From Knufia peltigerae (Eukaryota > Ascomycota > Eurotiomycetes > Chaetothyriales > Trichomeriaceae), in the NCBI GenBank assembly GCA_030247855.1, contig JAPDRN010000004.1, positions 310,001 through 374,000 of the forward strand: DNA of 64,000 nucleotides. The letters run 5' to 3'. The notes under the pieces are model-generated. The model worked only from the letters and a program-made list of their open reading frames with translations. It was not told where the DNA came from and searched no databases. A program made the translations under genes and the position numbers. The first letter of the stretch is position 1. Each line of letters starts with the position of its first letter. Shown here piece by piece: positions 9,849-21,846 of this stretch.

Positions 9849-11820
9849 GTTGCTCTTGGTGCCTTTGTTGTGGTGATTTCTGTAGAAGTGGAATGGAACC
9901 TTTGTGAACGGAGCATTGTTGATTTAAAGATGTCTGGGGCAATTCTATCAAGGGCAGATGCCCTGGCTGGGGAGAGCGCGTGTATTTCATTGACAGATGG
10001 GTGGCTTACGACGTGACAGATCTCACCCGTCAGCTTTGGCCATAAACGGGATTTGTGTTGTTGATTCTGTCTTCGGGCCCATTTTTGGGCAGAATGAGAA
10101 TGGTATGCGGCGAACCGAGGAATGTGATTGGGAATGAGGGAGCGCGTGTGTGGTGGTCTGTGATGCGTGTAGTGTCCCTCACCTTCACCTACCTGAGAGT
10201 AAACCACCGGAGGAGGTAACTACCATTCTGATCCTGCTTAGACAACAAGATAATAATGTGATGGGTGTTGGTCTCCGGGCTTTATTTTTACACGAGTAGA
10301 TGGCGGCAGAGACATTCCACGATAGGGTCCGTTTGGAATCGATCCGGAACGGCAGACGGTACATACAATAAAAACATGTGAGGTGGAGAGACATGCAGAA
10401 ATTAGCCTGTCATGGCCTTGTCATGTCGACCGGTGGTTAGATTACCGAAGATTAAGGGGGATACACATCCAATGCAGGGTTTTATCTCTCTTGTCGTTAC
10501 CGCTGCCACTGTCACGGGAAAGTCAGTAAAAGAAGAAGGATGTGTGTCACCGAGAGAGGATGTGATACGAACTGGGGGGGTGTTTTTTGCTGTTGTATGC
10601 AAGGTGTCTTGGTGGGTAGAGAAATTGAACAATCCGAGTTTTACAGAAATTCTTTTTTGTCTGACATCAAGTGTTTGGCCACGTTTTGCAACTAGTCGGG
10701 CTCCTTGACGGCAGCGAAACGGTTCTCTCCGCCCCGCGTCTGACCGTCCGGCGGTGGATGCGAATCTGGCGAGGGCCGAACCCTTTGATGCTTTGTGATT
10801 TATTTCTGACCCTTGAAGTCTTGAGCTGAGCCATTCTTGCGAGTACGAGCTGAACCCTGGGGCTTGGGGCTGTCACCAGTAAGCCTAACAAGTACGGAGT
10901 ACCTAGAATACAATGCTAAAACTCTACCTTGGGTACCTTAGGGACGGAGTACGGGCATAAGGTACCTATGGACTGCATGTTTGTAGGTAATTAGGGCCTT
11001 TCTTTAATAAAAACCCACTTCACGCCGGCTCACCCAAAGACCCAAAGTCCTGCAGCTGCGGTACTTTGAGACTTTTACCTCAGCCTACACTACTACCTGT
11101 CCGTACTCGTTACAGTGGCTCCGTCCCCATCACCATCTTTTATTAGTGCCAACTGCTGGTCCCTCTCGCCTGCTCGGATGATTCTTCGCCATCGCCATCT
11201 GCCATTCATCCATGTTTCTTTCTTCCCGCCCACTTCGCAAGCCTCTGCTCCGGACGAATCCATGAGATCAACCTGATTGATACCTACTGCGCAAACTTTG
11301 CCATCTTACTCGACATATCAATAATTAATTATACAATTCTTTACTGCGTCTTCCGGTTTTTCATTGCTTCAAATGTCTCACTCGATCTTCATCGCTGAAT
11401 CTCCTCAAACCCTTTAGCGCTCAGGTGCCCCAGCCACCCACCTCCACCATTCTCGATCTCGACTGCGTTGAACATCATCGCAGAACCCTGTCCCAGCCGG
11501 AAATCCGCTGTCCGTGCCACTGAAAGGGGAACGAATTCCTCTCATTCGACCTATAGTCGCGATCAATCCAGTTCAGAGACTCTGCGCACGACCACTGCGC
11601 ACGCACTGTTCTCCGGGGTCTGATACGCTTCGCGTCACGTACGGGTACCTCAACCCTTCCGGACGCATCACGGACTTCAGAGTCATTAGCGAGCGAACCC
11701 CTTTGCGCGACCACGAGAGCATATTTTCGAATGCGACCTGAACTGCTGTGAAGAGCGTTGCAATCTCAGATCCCCAGTCGCAATGAAGAAGAAGGGCATC
11801 TAAAGATATTTGCGTGCACT
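9849..11820. other. Divergent intergenic region
   Basis: About 2 kb between divergent starts. It contains the TACGGAGTAC word at 10893-10902, a near copy at 10943-10952, and several GGTACC/TAGGTA-like words common in fungal promoters. From about 11100 to 11820 the sequence is C/T-rich and is probably the leader of the downstream gene. No protein domain is encoded. Confidence 0.45.
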
Positions 11821-14604
11821 ATGACTGCGTTACAAATGGGGAGGACAATTGAATACACCATTATGGGCCCCCCTGCGGAAACTGTAGGACTTTCGCCGCC
11901 TCTGTCCTTGAACTCATCATCATATCGAAAAGACTCCAAGACCGCCTCGCTCAATTTGCGGACCTTGTACAGGACATCAGCTCAAGATGGTCAAATGACT
12001 GAATCAGAATCGCATCAACCGACGACTGCCATCTTGCCGACCTCCCCACATCTTCCTCCCACGCCACCTGGTGCGAGCAACGGCGAGATACGTACGGCTG
12101 AAGATGTGGTCTCTGATGGGACCGCCTTCAGGTCAGCTTTGGTGACACCATCAAACCCGAATAGCCCTCCAACTCCGGATAACACACCTCCACGCCATAG
12201 GAAAATCTCGTTCGTGCGGCCATTTTTGGAAACGCAGCCATCCCTAACCTCGACTCGCGCCGAATCGTTCACGACCGCTCGAGAAGATATCGGGTCAGAG
12301 GATGAGGCTGGGGACACTTCCCAATATCAAGGAAATTTGGCATGGTCGCATTCGTCTCTACACCAGCCGAGTCAACCCACCCACAAGCTGCGACACAGTT
12401 CTCTGCCACTGTCGCCCTTGCTCTATACTGAGAAACAGATTCCTGACGATGAAGTTTGCGTACCGACAGAGATTCCATCCGGGTCTGGTCACAAGGACAC
12501 CCACTTTTGGCAGAACGGTGACAATGACGGACACAGACTGCATGCAAGCCCTCAGCCACTCAGCACTTCAACCACGCCCGTTGAATTGAAAAAAGGAAGA
12601 GCCATGCCTCGGAAAAATGTTTTTTTGCCTTTGGAGGAGTCGCATGATGTCAAATCGGCAACAGACAATACGTCAGAAGTGCATCCAGATGGCCTGAAGC
12701 GAGGGAAAAGTCTCCGCGACAGACTTCTTGATGCGCAACACCAAGATCTGTCGGCCTCCACAGAGAAATTTGCGAGCATAATTGGCTGGAATGACTCTGT
12801 GCCAATTGAAATTTTACCAACGACTACTCAAAATGACGTTCGTGATGATGATAGACGCCTGTCAGGAGTTTCTACTACTTCCACCATTGAAGCATATGTA
12901 TTCGAGCCCATCGCCCTACCCAAGCGGAAGATCACGTTGCGTCACGTCAACAAACACGAGTCTTTAAGGTCGGTGAGCTCACCACTTCCTGCCTCGAATC
13001 GGAACTCCATGCACTCAACTTCAGACTCGCCTCACCGGCTAGTGCATAAGAAGGCTCGTCTGAGCAACCAGAACCGTTGGAGCTTTGGATCCGAGATCTC
13101 TAGATCTCACAGCCTGGCATCTAGTGCTGTCCTTCCCAAGACGGAGATCATTCGAGTAGCAGTTATTCCTGAACGAAGTTCTTCGTTGCCTGCTTCGAGC
13201 AGCAGCGGCAGTAAAAGACAATCTCTGTCCACTGGCTCTGCGCGGTCGCAATCCCGGAAAGTATCGGAAAAGCCGCCTTCAGCTTGGCAGCATAGGCGAA
13301 CGGTGTCTGAAACGACAGATCGTGGCAGACCACAAACAGAGCCAGCACCTGTGATTCCTCCACGAAGTTCTTCTCTTTCTGCCCCAACATCTAGAAGTAC
13401 TTCGCGAGCCAATTCGATCACCTCCGAGAATCTGCGCGTACGCCGACAACAAGCAGAAAAGGACTTGAGAAAGACATTGGACAGGATGGAGTCTGATCGC
13501 TTATTGACAAATGTGCGTGACTGGGCATTGGAAGATGACGAAGGTGCTTCACACGCAAAAGAGACCAGCCAGGTTGACAACAATTCGGATCAGGCGACGG
13601 TCAGGACACCATCACATCCGCGTGCTTTAGTCATCTCTTCCACCTACGATAGTGAGCTGGCAAACAATGCGCTCGGGCTGTTTGTTCCTGGTACTTTGGA
13701 ATGGGCAGCGTTGCGACCTACATCCACCCTGGAAACACCATTTTCCCAGCCGTCTTTCAGGTCTACGTCTCCTGAGATTAATGAGGCCAGGGTGATCAAC
13801 TTCTTCCCGCACAATAATCATTCGCTCCAGTTGATTGAACCATTCTCCGTGGCAGAATCAGGAGCTGTTCGCGAAGTACAATTACAGCATTTGCCTCATA
13901 TCGAGGTGGATTCTCCTCTTCGGAACCCCAGGCGGCCGCCGCAACCACCTTCAGTCAAGGTGATACCACCTACCCCGGGCGATGAGTCCGAAAAGCGACT
14001 CGGTATTGATGGAACTTCCCCCGGGCGTGCAACATCGCTGCGACGGCCTGGGACACATCGCCGCTCGGAGTCTTTGATGAGTTCTATCTCGCGGGGGTTG
14101 AGCTTGAAAAATGCGCGTAACAAGAAGGCGGATCAAGATCTCGATGGCCAATTTAATCCATTTTGGCGGCCCCGAGCATTTTGGGACGATGTAGACAGCC
14201 ATCGACCCGAAGAACAACCACAGTCGCGACAAATAGGTGTGGTAAACAACTCTCTTGGACTGCCACAAGAGAGAACCGTAGTTACCGGCCCGGTTTCCCT
14301 TGTTCGACGGATCTCTGAACGTCGCCGGCAAAGAAGAGGTGTAGTTAAACAGACCAGCCACGGGAGCCTGGCGCGAATTCGAGCCACGCGCCAGTTCTGT
14401 TCGTCTCCAGGGTTGAGTCTCAGATTCCACCTCGTTGGAATCAAGAATATCCAAGAACGCATACTACGAGCTCGTCAAAGAAAGGAAGACGACCGACGAG
14501 AAAAGAGAAGAGCTGATCTCCGACGAAGTATTGGGCCTAACGTGGTCATGCAGGGAGATTCCAGGTTCCCTGCCAGCAATACCAGTTTATCACGGGATAC
14601 GTGA
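11821..14604 (+). CDS. Hypothetical large disordered protein
   Basis: A single frame of 927 aa from the first in-frame ATG at 11821; the frame is open further upstream, but only from a TTG. Composition is Ser/Thr/Pro-rich with many Pro-directed sites (SP, TP), basic patches and 'RSxS' clusters, typical of a phosphorylated scaffold or regulatory protein. A short helical, charged stretch lies near the middle (around 13440-13530). The C-terminus has a strongly basic/acidic helix (around 14440-14560) that could form a coiled coil. No catalytic motif, membrane span or zinc ligand set is visible. I do not recognise the family. A small intron near 14340-14440 cannot be excluded. Confidence 0.6.
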   Translation: MTALQMGRTIEYTIMGPPAETVGLSPPLSLNSSSYRKDSKTASLNLRTLYRTSAQDGQMTESESHQPTTAILPTSPHLPPTPPGASNGEIRTAEDVVSDGTAFRSALVTPSNPNSPPTPDNTPPRHRKISFVRPFLETQPSLTSTRAESFTTAREDIGSEDEAGDTSQYQGNLAWSHSSLHQPSQPTHKLRHSSLPLSPLLYTEKQIPDDEVCVPTEIPSGSGHKDTHFWQNGDNDGHRLHASPQPLSTSTTPVELKKGRAMPRKNVFLPLEESHDVKSATDNTSEVHPDGLKRGKSLRDRLLDAQHQDLSASTEKFASIIGWNDSVPIEILPTTTQNDVRDDDRRLSGVSTTSTIEAYVFEPIALPKRKITLRHVNKHESLRSVSSPLPASNRNSMHSTSDSPHRLVHKKARLSNQNRWSFGSEISRSHSLASSAVLPKTEIIRVAVIPERSSSLPASSSSGSKRQSLSTGSARSQSRKVSEKPPSAWQHRRTVSETTDRGRPQTEPAPVIPPRSSSLSAPTSRSTSRANSITSENLRVRRQQAEKDLRKTLDRMESDRLLTNVRDWALEDDEGASHAKETSQVDNNSDQATVRTPSHPRALVISSTYDSELANNALGLFVPGTLEWAALRPTSTLETPFSQPSFRSTSPEINEARVINFFPHNNHSLQLIEPFSVAESGAVREVQLQHLPHIEVDSPLRNPRRPPQPPSVKVIPPTPGDESEKRLGIDGTSPGRATSLRRPGTHRRSESLMSSISRGLSLKNARNKKADQDLDGQFNPFWRPRAFWDDVDSHRPEEQPQSRQIGVVNNSLGLPQERTVVTGPVSLVRRISERRRQRRGVVKQTSHGSLARIRATRQFCSSPGLSLRFHLVGIKNIQERILRARQRKEDDRREKRRADLRRSIGPNVVMQGDSRFPASNTSLSRDT

Positions 14605-15314
14605 GGGATAACAGCTCAAAAGCTGACGACACTATAATCGACGTTGTTTTAGTGCGGCCCTGGTGGCTGCAAATGCTTTGGTTTTGCTTTGATATCTTTT
14701 GGGAAGGCAATATTGAATTCAGCGACGAAGGTGAAGAGTGCACGATGCAATGCCTTTGATGATTGAATGATTTTGGATGATGAATTGACGATATGTACAT
14801 TTAAACCACGTCGACGTGAATCTCTAAGCAGCCGGGGTTTAGACAGGGTTTCATGATGACATTTCCTCTGCCTTTTGTTGTCTCTTTTGAAGTTTCTCGA
14901 GTTCAAGTGTATCGAGAAAAGGCTCTGGTGTGATACTTGAATCGAAGACCGTGACTGTAGTTGTTAGTATAATTAAGTGATGGGGTTGGCCGTGAGTCAT
15001 CGATGCTCACCGCGATGATCGTCTTGTTGTAGGGCGAAGCGGATGGTGCTTATGGCGTGGTTTGATTCGGCCGCCTGGGAAGAAGCATGAAATCTCTTCA
15101 AGGGTCCTCGGAGCTTCTCTTTGCTTTGAGCGGTAGCCATGAGCTTCTGACCACCTCGATACCTGAGTATGTGTGTTGGATACGGTCGATTCGACGCTGT
15201 GACCCTTGTCGTTACAAGAATCCGAGACTGTGCCCCTCCATCACCGGGGTCCCTTGTTGCCATCCCCTCGTCCTACTCCGACTGATCATTTTTATCTTAT
15301 CAGATCAAAAAACC
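14605..15314. other. Intergenic, promoter and leader of the Leu3-type regulator
   Basis: This region holds the 3' UTR of the preceding gene and the probable promoter and leader of the regulator starting at 15315. The regulator's frame is open upstream to 15087, but the encoded peptide looks non-coding. No other structure was seen. Confidence 0.45.
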
Positions 15315-17837
15315 ATGGACTTGGCGCCCTTTTCGGCAATGGACGACTTTGCGTACTCCGGCTTTGCGACTGCGACCATCAGCGACCAACCGATATCGGC
15401 GTCCAACTGGATGTCAGACCCCAGACTCGAAATACGCGACACACAATACAAGCTGGCGTCGCAATCGATTGATGGTGATGGTCCTGGTACTGGCCTGACC
15501 AGTCCGACCCAGAGCCACAAAAGAAATGCCTCTGTCGCGGGGTTCGACAGCTCACCTGCGAGTGCCAGCTTCGGTTCTCCAGACCTGAACGATGAACATG
15601 GCCGCGGTGACGGCAAGCGCAGGCCCATCAAACGAGCATGCAATGAGTGTCGACAGCAGAAGGTGAGATACCAGCGATTGTGTTAGATGTTGTTCTATGT
15701 CGCTGCCGGATGAGGCCGTTGTCATCTCCTACTTGCCAACAACCCCGGTTCTGCGCCTTGCCACGGCTGCTGACAGAGTTATAGCTACGATGCGATGTTA
15801 CTCAAGAGCCCTTCCAAACGTGCTCGAGATGCAAACGTCTCAACCTTGAATGCAAGATCGAAGACAATTTCAAGAGAGTGGGCAAGAGGTCGCGCAATGC
15901 AGAAATGGAACGGGAGATCGTCGAGTTGAGGAAACAGGTCGCGGCGCAAAAGTCAGGGACGGCATCGAAATCGAATGGCGGAGCGCAGAATGGACATACT
16001 GGCCCCAATCTCGCTCCGACTGCACTAGGTGGCTTCACACAAGACGCCGCCGCCGCAGGCCTCCTGGACCTGAGGGAAGGCAAGAGTCCTGGGAGGTCAA
16101 TATTCAAACGCCTGGAAGATGTTACTCTGACTCAGGATCGAGTGCAAGAGCTCTTCCAGCGCTTCTTCACCTTTCAACACCCATTCTTACCATTCCTCAA
16201 TCCCGATAGAACGCCGGAAGAATATCACACGAGATCACCGTTGTTGTTCTGGACAATCCTGGCCGTGGGTGCTCGCCATTACACCCCAGAACCAGAGCTT
16301 TTCAATGCACTTTCGGGCCCGTTGACGCGACTGATGTGGTCGACGATAGCCGAAGTACCTCAGAACTACCACATCGTCAAAGCACTGATATTGCTGTGCG
16401 CGTGGCCATTGCCTACGAGCAGCACATCGACGGACCCAACCTTCATGATTTGTGGGTTGATGATGCAAATTGCCTTGCAAATAGGCTTACATCGTCCGAG
16501 TCATGCCCAGGATTTCAGCAAATTCCGCGTCGAGCTCAGAGAGGTGGAACTACAAGATCGTATCGTGGTTTGGAGTGTTTGCAACATCGTCGCGCAAAGG
16601 ATATGCACAGCATATGGACAGCCTCCTCTGACCATCTACGACTGGGCTCTAGGCCCCAAACCCATCGATACGAATCCTAATTACGAGCTGCCGGCGCCGA
16701 TATACAATAGGTTACTAATCGAGAAGTTCGTGGACAAGGTCTCGCGGACCTTGTACATGAACGCTCATGATCCAGTGGGACTAGCTTCCGATGCAGAACG
16801 TCCTACGTACGTATCCTTTCTAGCCCATGATTTCGAGGAGCTCGAAGACAAACTCAGGCATGATACCTCGCCAATCACTAAGCTCTACTTGAAAGCCGCA
16901 GCCTTGCACATGCGGTTGAGCGCATTTTTCTCACCACCTTCTTTACCATCATATCGCGCCGACATGTTCAAGCTCTATCAAAGCACAACCGAGTTTCTTG
17001 AGGTATGCTTAGGGCTGGAGAACAGCATGAGCATAAACCTACCGTCCAACTATTCACATGGTCTGTCATTGGCTCATGCCACCAACTACATTTTTCACAT
17101 GATGTTGGCAGCTGGGTTTTCACTTCTTAAGCTAATGCACAACTTCCTCGGCGAGCACGACATGGATGTCCAAGGAGCGTCCGAGTTGCTTTCGAGGACT
17201 GTATGGGCGTTGCGAAGTATGAGTGTGGTTGAGAATGATCTTGCCGAGAGGCTTGCTGAAGTTTTGGCCCAAGTCTGGAAGAGTGGACGAGTTCGAGCGC
17301 AACCTGATCTCAACAAGATTGGTGAAGGTGAAGTTGATGACAGTCTTCAATTGAAGGTCAAATGTCGTATGTCGGTTTCATTGGTCTTTGACTCGGTGTG
17401 GCGATGGCGTAGGAATTTCCATTTTGGCGGAGGAAAGCCATCTGATGGTAAGTCACGTTCCCGCCCTTTTTACTTTCAATGTGTTACTCGCGATTGGGAT
17501 TCGCAGTCAAAGTGCACAGCTGACATCCTGTATAGTTCGACAACATGATGCCAAACTTCAACAGGCGGATAGCATCGTCATTCCTTCTTCGACAAACGTC
17601 GACGCCGCCGCCAATAATACTGCTGCAGTCAACGATCCTATGCTCTCAGCGTCGGCCATCGTTCCTGGCATGGCCGGCATGGCAACGGGGATGGTAGACA
17701 GCAACAACAGCTACTCCATGGATTACAGCCAGGCGAGCTACGACGTGTTTGACCCTCTGAATTGGATGCTTGATGGAATTGTGGATTTCCCTTATAACTT
17801 TAATAGTTCGGGGATTGACACAATGGGTGGGATATGA
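15315..17837 (+). CDS. Zn2Cys6 transcription factor, Leu3-like
   Basis: CDS join(15315..15662, 15785..17447, 17536..17837), 770 aa. The first intron splits the zinc cluster exactly (phase 0); without it the fourth to sixth cysteines are lost. The binuclear cluster (from about residue 109) reads C-x2-C-x6-C-x9-C-x2-C-x6-C. It is followed by a basic linker with an FKR..KRSRN element and a short heptad-like helix, a layout seen in Leu3-type regulators. A fungal-specific regulatory domain spans roughly residues 190-500 and contains the PFLPFLNP and LFWTILAVG segments. The C-terminus (about 670-770) is Asn/Ser/Met-rich and may activate transcription. Leu3 itself controls branched-chain amino-acid genes, but many paralogues have other targets. 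It sits 0.8 kb outside the aromatic cluster, and a link to it is unproven. Confidence 0.85.
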
Positions 17838-18643
17838 TTGAGTGATTTCAGCAAGGAGGTAGTGGTGCGTTTGGTACGACTTAAGCTCGTGATGTGATTT
17901 GCGATGCGATGCCTTATGAATTTCTTTTTTCTTCACAAGATATTTCTTTGGTTCAGCAACGTCTTGGGGTCTTCTAGGAGCGGCTGTACAGTGAAGCGCT
18001 ATGATTTGGTTTCTTTACACTTGAAATGTAGATAGACTTTTATCCTGCCTGACTCACATACAGTACAGTACCTCAGACTCAGAGACTAGATCACAGTCAT
18101 GACATAGATTTATTTGATACCCTTGAGATGTCATGCAGACCATTACTACCCCAGATCGAGGAATTATGTGCCCACAGCCGTCACTGTTTATGAATAAGTA
18201 CCCTCGGCACTCTGAATACTTTGTATCCTCAGGGCAGGGAAGCGACCAAGAGGGTGTAAAAGCGTCTCGCCACTGCAAGGTATCAGTCTCATTCAGGCTC
18301 TCGAAGAGACACCTCCGCGAGCACCTACAGAATACAAATAGCTTTTGGTTAGTCCGCGCTCGTTTCGGAGCTTCATCGATACTCCGGATACCGGTATACC
18401 GGCTATGAATGCCGGGTTCGTCCCGTGGGGGGATTATCCCGGTCCCCAGACAGACCCCAGACGAAGGGTATGAAAGAGGGAATTTCAGCCGTCACTGCGG
18501 GGAGGCGGAGAACATCTAATGAACGCCGGGAGTCCTTTGATTCCTACCTCCAAGTCTCTTTCGAAGGTGTCTAAATTCGGTGGCATGAGACCCGGAAACG
18601 CTGTCTGAGACAGCTTCTGTATTGTAAACATTCCGACAACACC
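17838..18643. other. Intergenic, promoter of cluster regulator 1
   Basis: The region separates the Leu3-like gene from the first regulator of the cluster. It contains a dense group of CCGG elements between 18383 and 18455, including a perfect 12-bp palindrome listed separately. Confidence 0.5.
18391..18402. promoter_or_regulatory. Palindrome CCGGTATACCGG, candidate zinc-cluster site
   Basis: A perfect 12-bp palindrome, about 240 bp upstream of the regulator ATG at 18644. A further TCCGGATA half-site lies immediately upstream at 18383. Zn2Cys6 dimers typically bind paired CGG triplets, so an autoregulatory site is plausible but untested. Confidence 0.35.
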
Positions 18644-21235
18644 ATGGCGGATCAGGCAAGCTATGAGGCAGACACATTGACTGCCGGGTTGACACCCAGC
18701 CCTACCAGCGCCACCACCCACGCCGGCGGTCAACCACAAGCCACGAAGCCTACGACAGAAAAACCTCGTCAAACACGTCGAAAGATTGCTCTTGCATGTA
18801 CTCCATGTCGAGAGCGCAAGTCACGATGCAACGGTGAACGACCTGCGTGTCTACCATGCCGGAAAAGGCACCGAGAGCACCTTTGTACGTGGGAGGAAAG
18901 TAAGTTCGTCAATAGCGTGTAGGTGTTTCATACATTAGTGTATATTCTTGTCCTTCTTGTATACTGACGGTCAGCTATGCCACTCACCCTCGAAGGGGCC
19001 GAGAGGTCCATGTATCCAGTCTTGATACCGCTAGGATCACCTCGATCACATCATCATCATCATCATCATCAACGGGTATGGCGATACTCTTTTTCGGATA
19101 CATGAGAAAGCTAGGCTGATCAGAATGCTTCCGTCGAACAAGGTGGCCGCGGTAGGACAGACCTCAATTTAGACGGCCAAGTTCAACACAATCCTTCTTC
19201 GGTCACTTCAGCTCATGTCGAGACACTACCGGCATCGACTCCTTCCGATAACTCCAACCACCAGGGCTCATCGGCCCGTGCTATCACCGAGGCCGTCATA
19301 CAAACCATGGATTTGATGGTGAGTCCTCAAGGATCATCTCGAACATCCGGTAAGATGAGTGATGCTTCGCCAAAGTCGTCATTCCGGGACAGTTATAGAA
19401 AATGGGACACCAGCAGCAACCACGGTTTCGGCCTCCCAATGCGATCTACCGCCGACAAGTATACTACATATTTCTTCAAATACGTCTTATCAATATTCCC
19501 CGTGCTTCACTGGCCATCGTTTCAAGCAAGATACTTCAAGGTATGGACAGGTGACGTTGACGACGATGGCGGCGATGATGATCTCGATAAACACATCTTC
19601 ATGGCCACACTTTATATGGTCTTCGCCTTGGGATGCATGTACAGCGACATGAGTCCGACCAAAGACAAAGCGTGTCTCGCAAACCAATTCTACATACGTT
19701 CTACGGAAGTCATCGCCGTCGAAGCTTTGGACACCATTCCACTCGAAGGTATTCAGTTGCTATTATTACAGACAATCCATCTCCAATCCACGAAACACGA
19801 AAATCGGTGGTGGAACATTGCCGGCATAGCGACTCGAGGTGCCGTCAGCCTTGGGTTGAATTTACCGTTCAATGGCTCCTACTCGAGGAGGAATCAACTG
19901 CAACGAGAAATGAGACGGCGCGCGTGGCATACTTGCGTCATATTCGATAGGTTTGTCCGAGCACCACGAATTTCTTCATTCCCGAGAAGGCTGACGGAAA
20001 ACCCACCACCCCTAAAACCAGGTTGTTGGCACTCAATCTAGGTCGTCCAATGATGGTCGGTTCGATCAATGACTTTCCTCTTCCGCAAGCAGTTGACGAC
20101 GAGTATCTGCTTGAAGACGGCGAAGGAGTACAACCTGCACACCAAGAGTCTCGAATCATCCTCTTCATACATTGCATCAAGCTTTTCGAGATACAACGTG
20201 ACACCTTGTTGGCCTTGTACACCAAAGAGGCCAGCATCAAGCTGAGTGGAAAGTTGCATCTCTCCGGGTGGTCTGAACATTGGCTTTCCGAACTACTAAA
20301 GATCAACCATTCTCTTGAAGAAGTGGAGGAAGCCCTTCCAGATCAACTGAGGCTAACACCACTGGCGGATCATCACGAACATGGTCGATTCCAGTCCAAC
20401 GTGTTCAACGGTCGGTAAGTTTCCGAGCGGCTGACATTTGGCTGTTGAAATTTGAGTTGATTGGCTTTCTAGATTCCTTTATATTCGTGCTTTACTATTA
20501 CGTCCTGTGCTACTACTGGTCGCACGACTCGGTAGGGAAATTGACCTCTCGTCTTCCCAGACAACCTCGTTGGAGATGGACATCATGAAACGAATATGTG
20601 CACACTGCATACTGACGGTTACGGCACTGGTGAACCTCAAATACCAAACAATTTCGGACCCATGCGCGGGACCACCGTGGCCGAATAGTCATTGTGAGTT
20701 CAATCTCTCAAACGCATACACAGAGCCTTGGCAATCGTGTACTGATGCAAGAGTTATGATAGACATCTTTGTCTCAGCTGTGATTCTTGCCGCCGCTCGT
20801 CTATGCCCGGCTTTCGATCCAGCCCTGGACCATGACGTGTTGAGATCAGCTTGGGACCGCTGCATCACTGTTCTGGAGCACTATGCACCTCAAATCGAAG
20901 CGGCCGACTCCTTCCTACACACGGTGTCACTCCTGGGAAGGAGGATTCATGACATGGAACAACCATGTAAGGGCAAGCTTGGAACGACTGTGGTGGCTTC
21001 TAACATGTTTTGCCCCGTAGCAAGCAATACCAGAGACGGCGAGAACAACACCTCCTCGGAGGAACCCATCCTCATCCAGACGCCGTCACAGAATGCCCAG
21101 ATGGAAAATCAGGATTATTTCGGTGATGGGATTTACGATTTCCTGCAAAAGGATCTTGACATGTTGGGCAAAGTGGACTTTTCATTGCTCCCCGATGATA
21201 CGATGGATATGGCCGATTTTTACGTTCCATCATGA
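18644..21235 (+). CDS. Zn2Cys6 transcription factor, cluster regulator 1
   Basis: CDS join(18644..18899, 18975..19075, 19124..19950, 20022..20414, 20473..21235), 779 aa. All four introns have GT-AG ends and consistent phase. The zinc cluster is at residues 52-81 (C-x2-C-x6-C-x6-C-x2-C-x8-C), preceded by a basic arm. A linker carrying seven histidines follows. The fungal regulatory domain has the hallmark RRRAWHTCVIFDR-LLALNLGRP stretch, split by intron 3 exactly where the related gene at 46496 is also split. It is transcribed toward P450-1 and stands at one edge of the catabolic cluster. The natural inference is a pathway-specific activator responding to an aromatic inducer. The inducer is not known. 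Confidence 0.85.
19049..19069 (+). repeat. (CAT)7 microsatellite coding for seven histidines
   Basis: Seven uninterrupted CAT codons in exon 2 of cluster regulator 1 encode a His7 run in the linker after the zinc cluster. Such runs vary in length between strains. Confidence 0.8.
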
Positions 21236-21846
21236 AAGTGAGACCATTGAAGTAGCTACACTCCATCGGATATGGGAAGAGAAAAATGTAACATCCAAAT
21301 AGTCATTAACTGCACCGAAATATAACACAATGCACTCACTCATTACCCACCGCTTAGAGTATCTGATTGTTCCAAGCGCAACCACATTCTAGTGATAATT
21401 TCGGAATTATTCAACCTCACTCTTGGATGCTTTGTTCAGAGCAGACCGAATGAAGAGAATTATCTCCCCGAGATGGTAGTGGGAAAGTCGGAGTGAAATG
21501 CTGTACGGCATCTGGCCCCAGTCCGGGGAGATAAACCCTTTTTGGAACAATACCAGGTTCCATCCCCCCCCACATCCAACTGGAGTTCCCCCCTCGTCCG
21601 GATCCCATGGGGGGGATGTTGAGAATCAACCGGTAGAACTGAAAGTATCACTATTTTTCTCTGGAGCACGTAACAATGGCAAGCCGGATCTTTGAACGCG
21701 TTCAAAAAAAGGTTCATAAAACTTGGGATCGGTGTCCCCTGGGATGAATCTGTAACATTTCGTTCTTCTTCAAGCCTGTAGAACACAAATCGTCACTCAA
21801 CATCTCTCCCCTCCCCTTACACCAGGGTCTCTGCCTTTCTACCGTC
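21236..21846. other. Intergenic, promoter of P450-1
   Basis: Holds the 3' UTR of regulator 1 and the P450-1 promoter. It contains GTCCGGGGAGATA (21521-21533) and GTCCGGATC (21597-21605), two elements of the CCGG type found in other cluster promoters, and a C/G-rich tract near 21560-21615. Confidence 0.5.
21521..21533. promoter_or_regulatory. Shared 13-base element GTCCGGGGAGATA
   Basis: An exact 13-base match to 41567-41579, in the promoter region shared by the ACS-type transporter and decarboxylase 2. Here it lies 314 bp before the P450-1 ATG. The TCCGGGGA core is one base from the TCCGYGGA type bound by some fungal zinc-cluster regulators. This is a candidate operator only. Confidence 0.35.

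Noticed and set aside
9435..10016. 193-codon plus-strand frame over the membrane-protein gene
   Set aside because: It is antisense to a gene with a clear signal peptide and membrane helix. It is a shadow frame.
18411..18440. GGTTCGTCCC segment resembling a tRNA T-arm
   Set aside because: No matching acceptor stem, D-arm or anticodon arm could be drawn around it.
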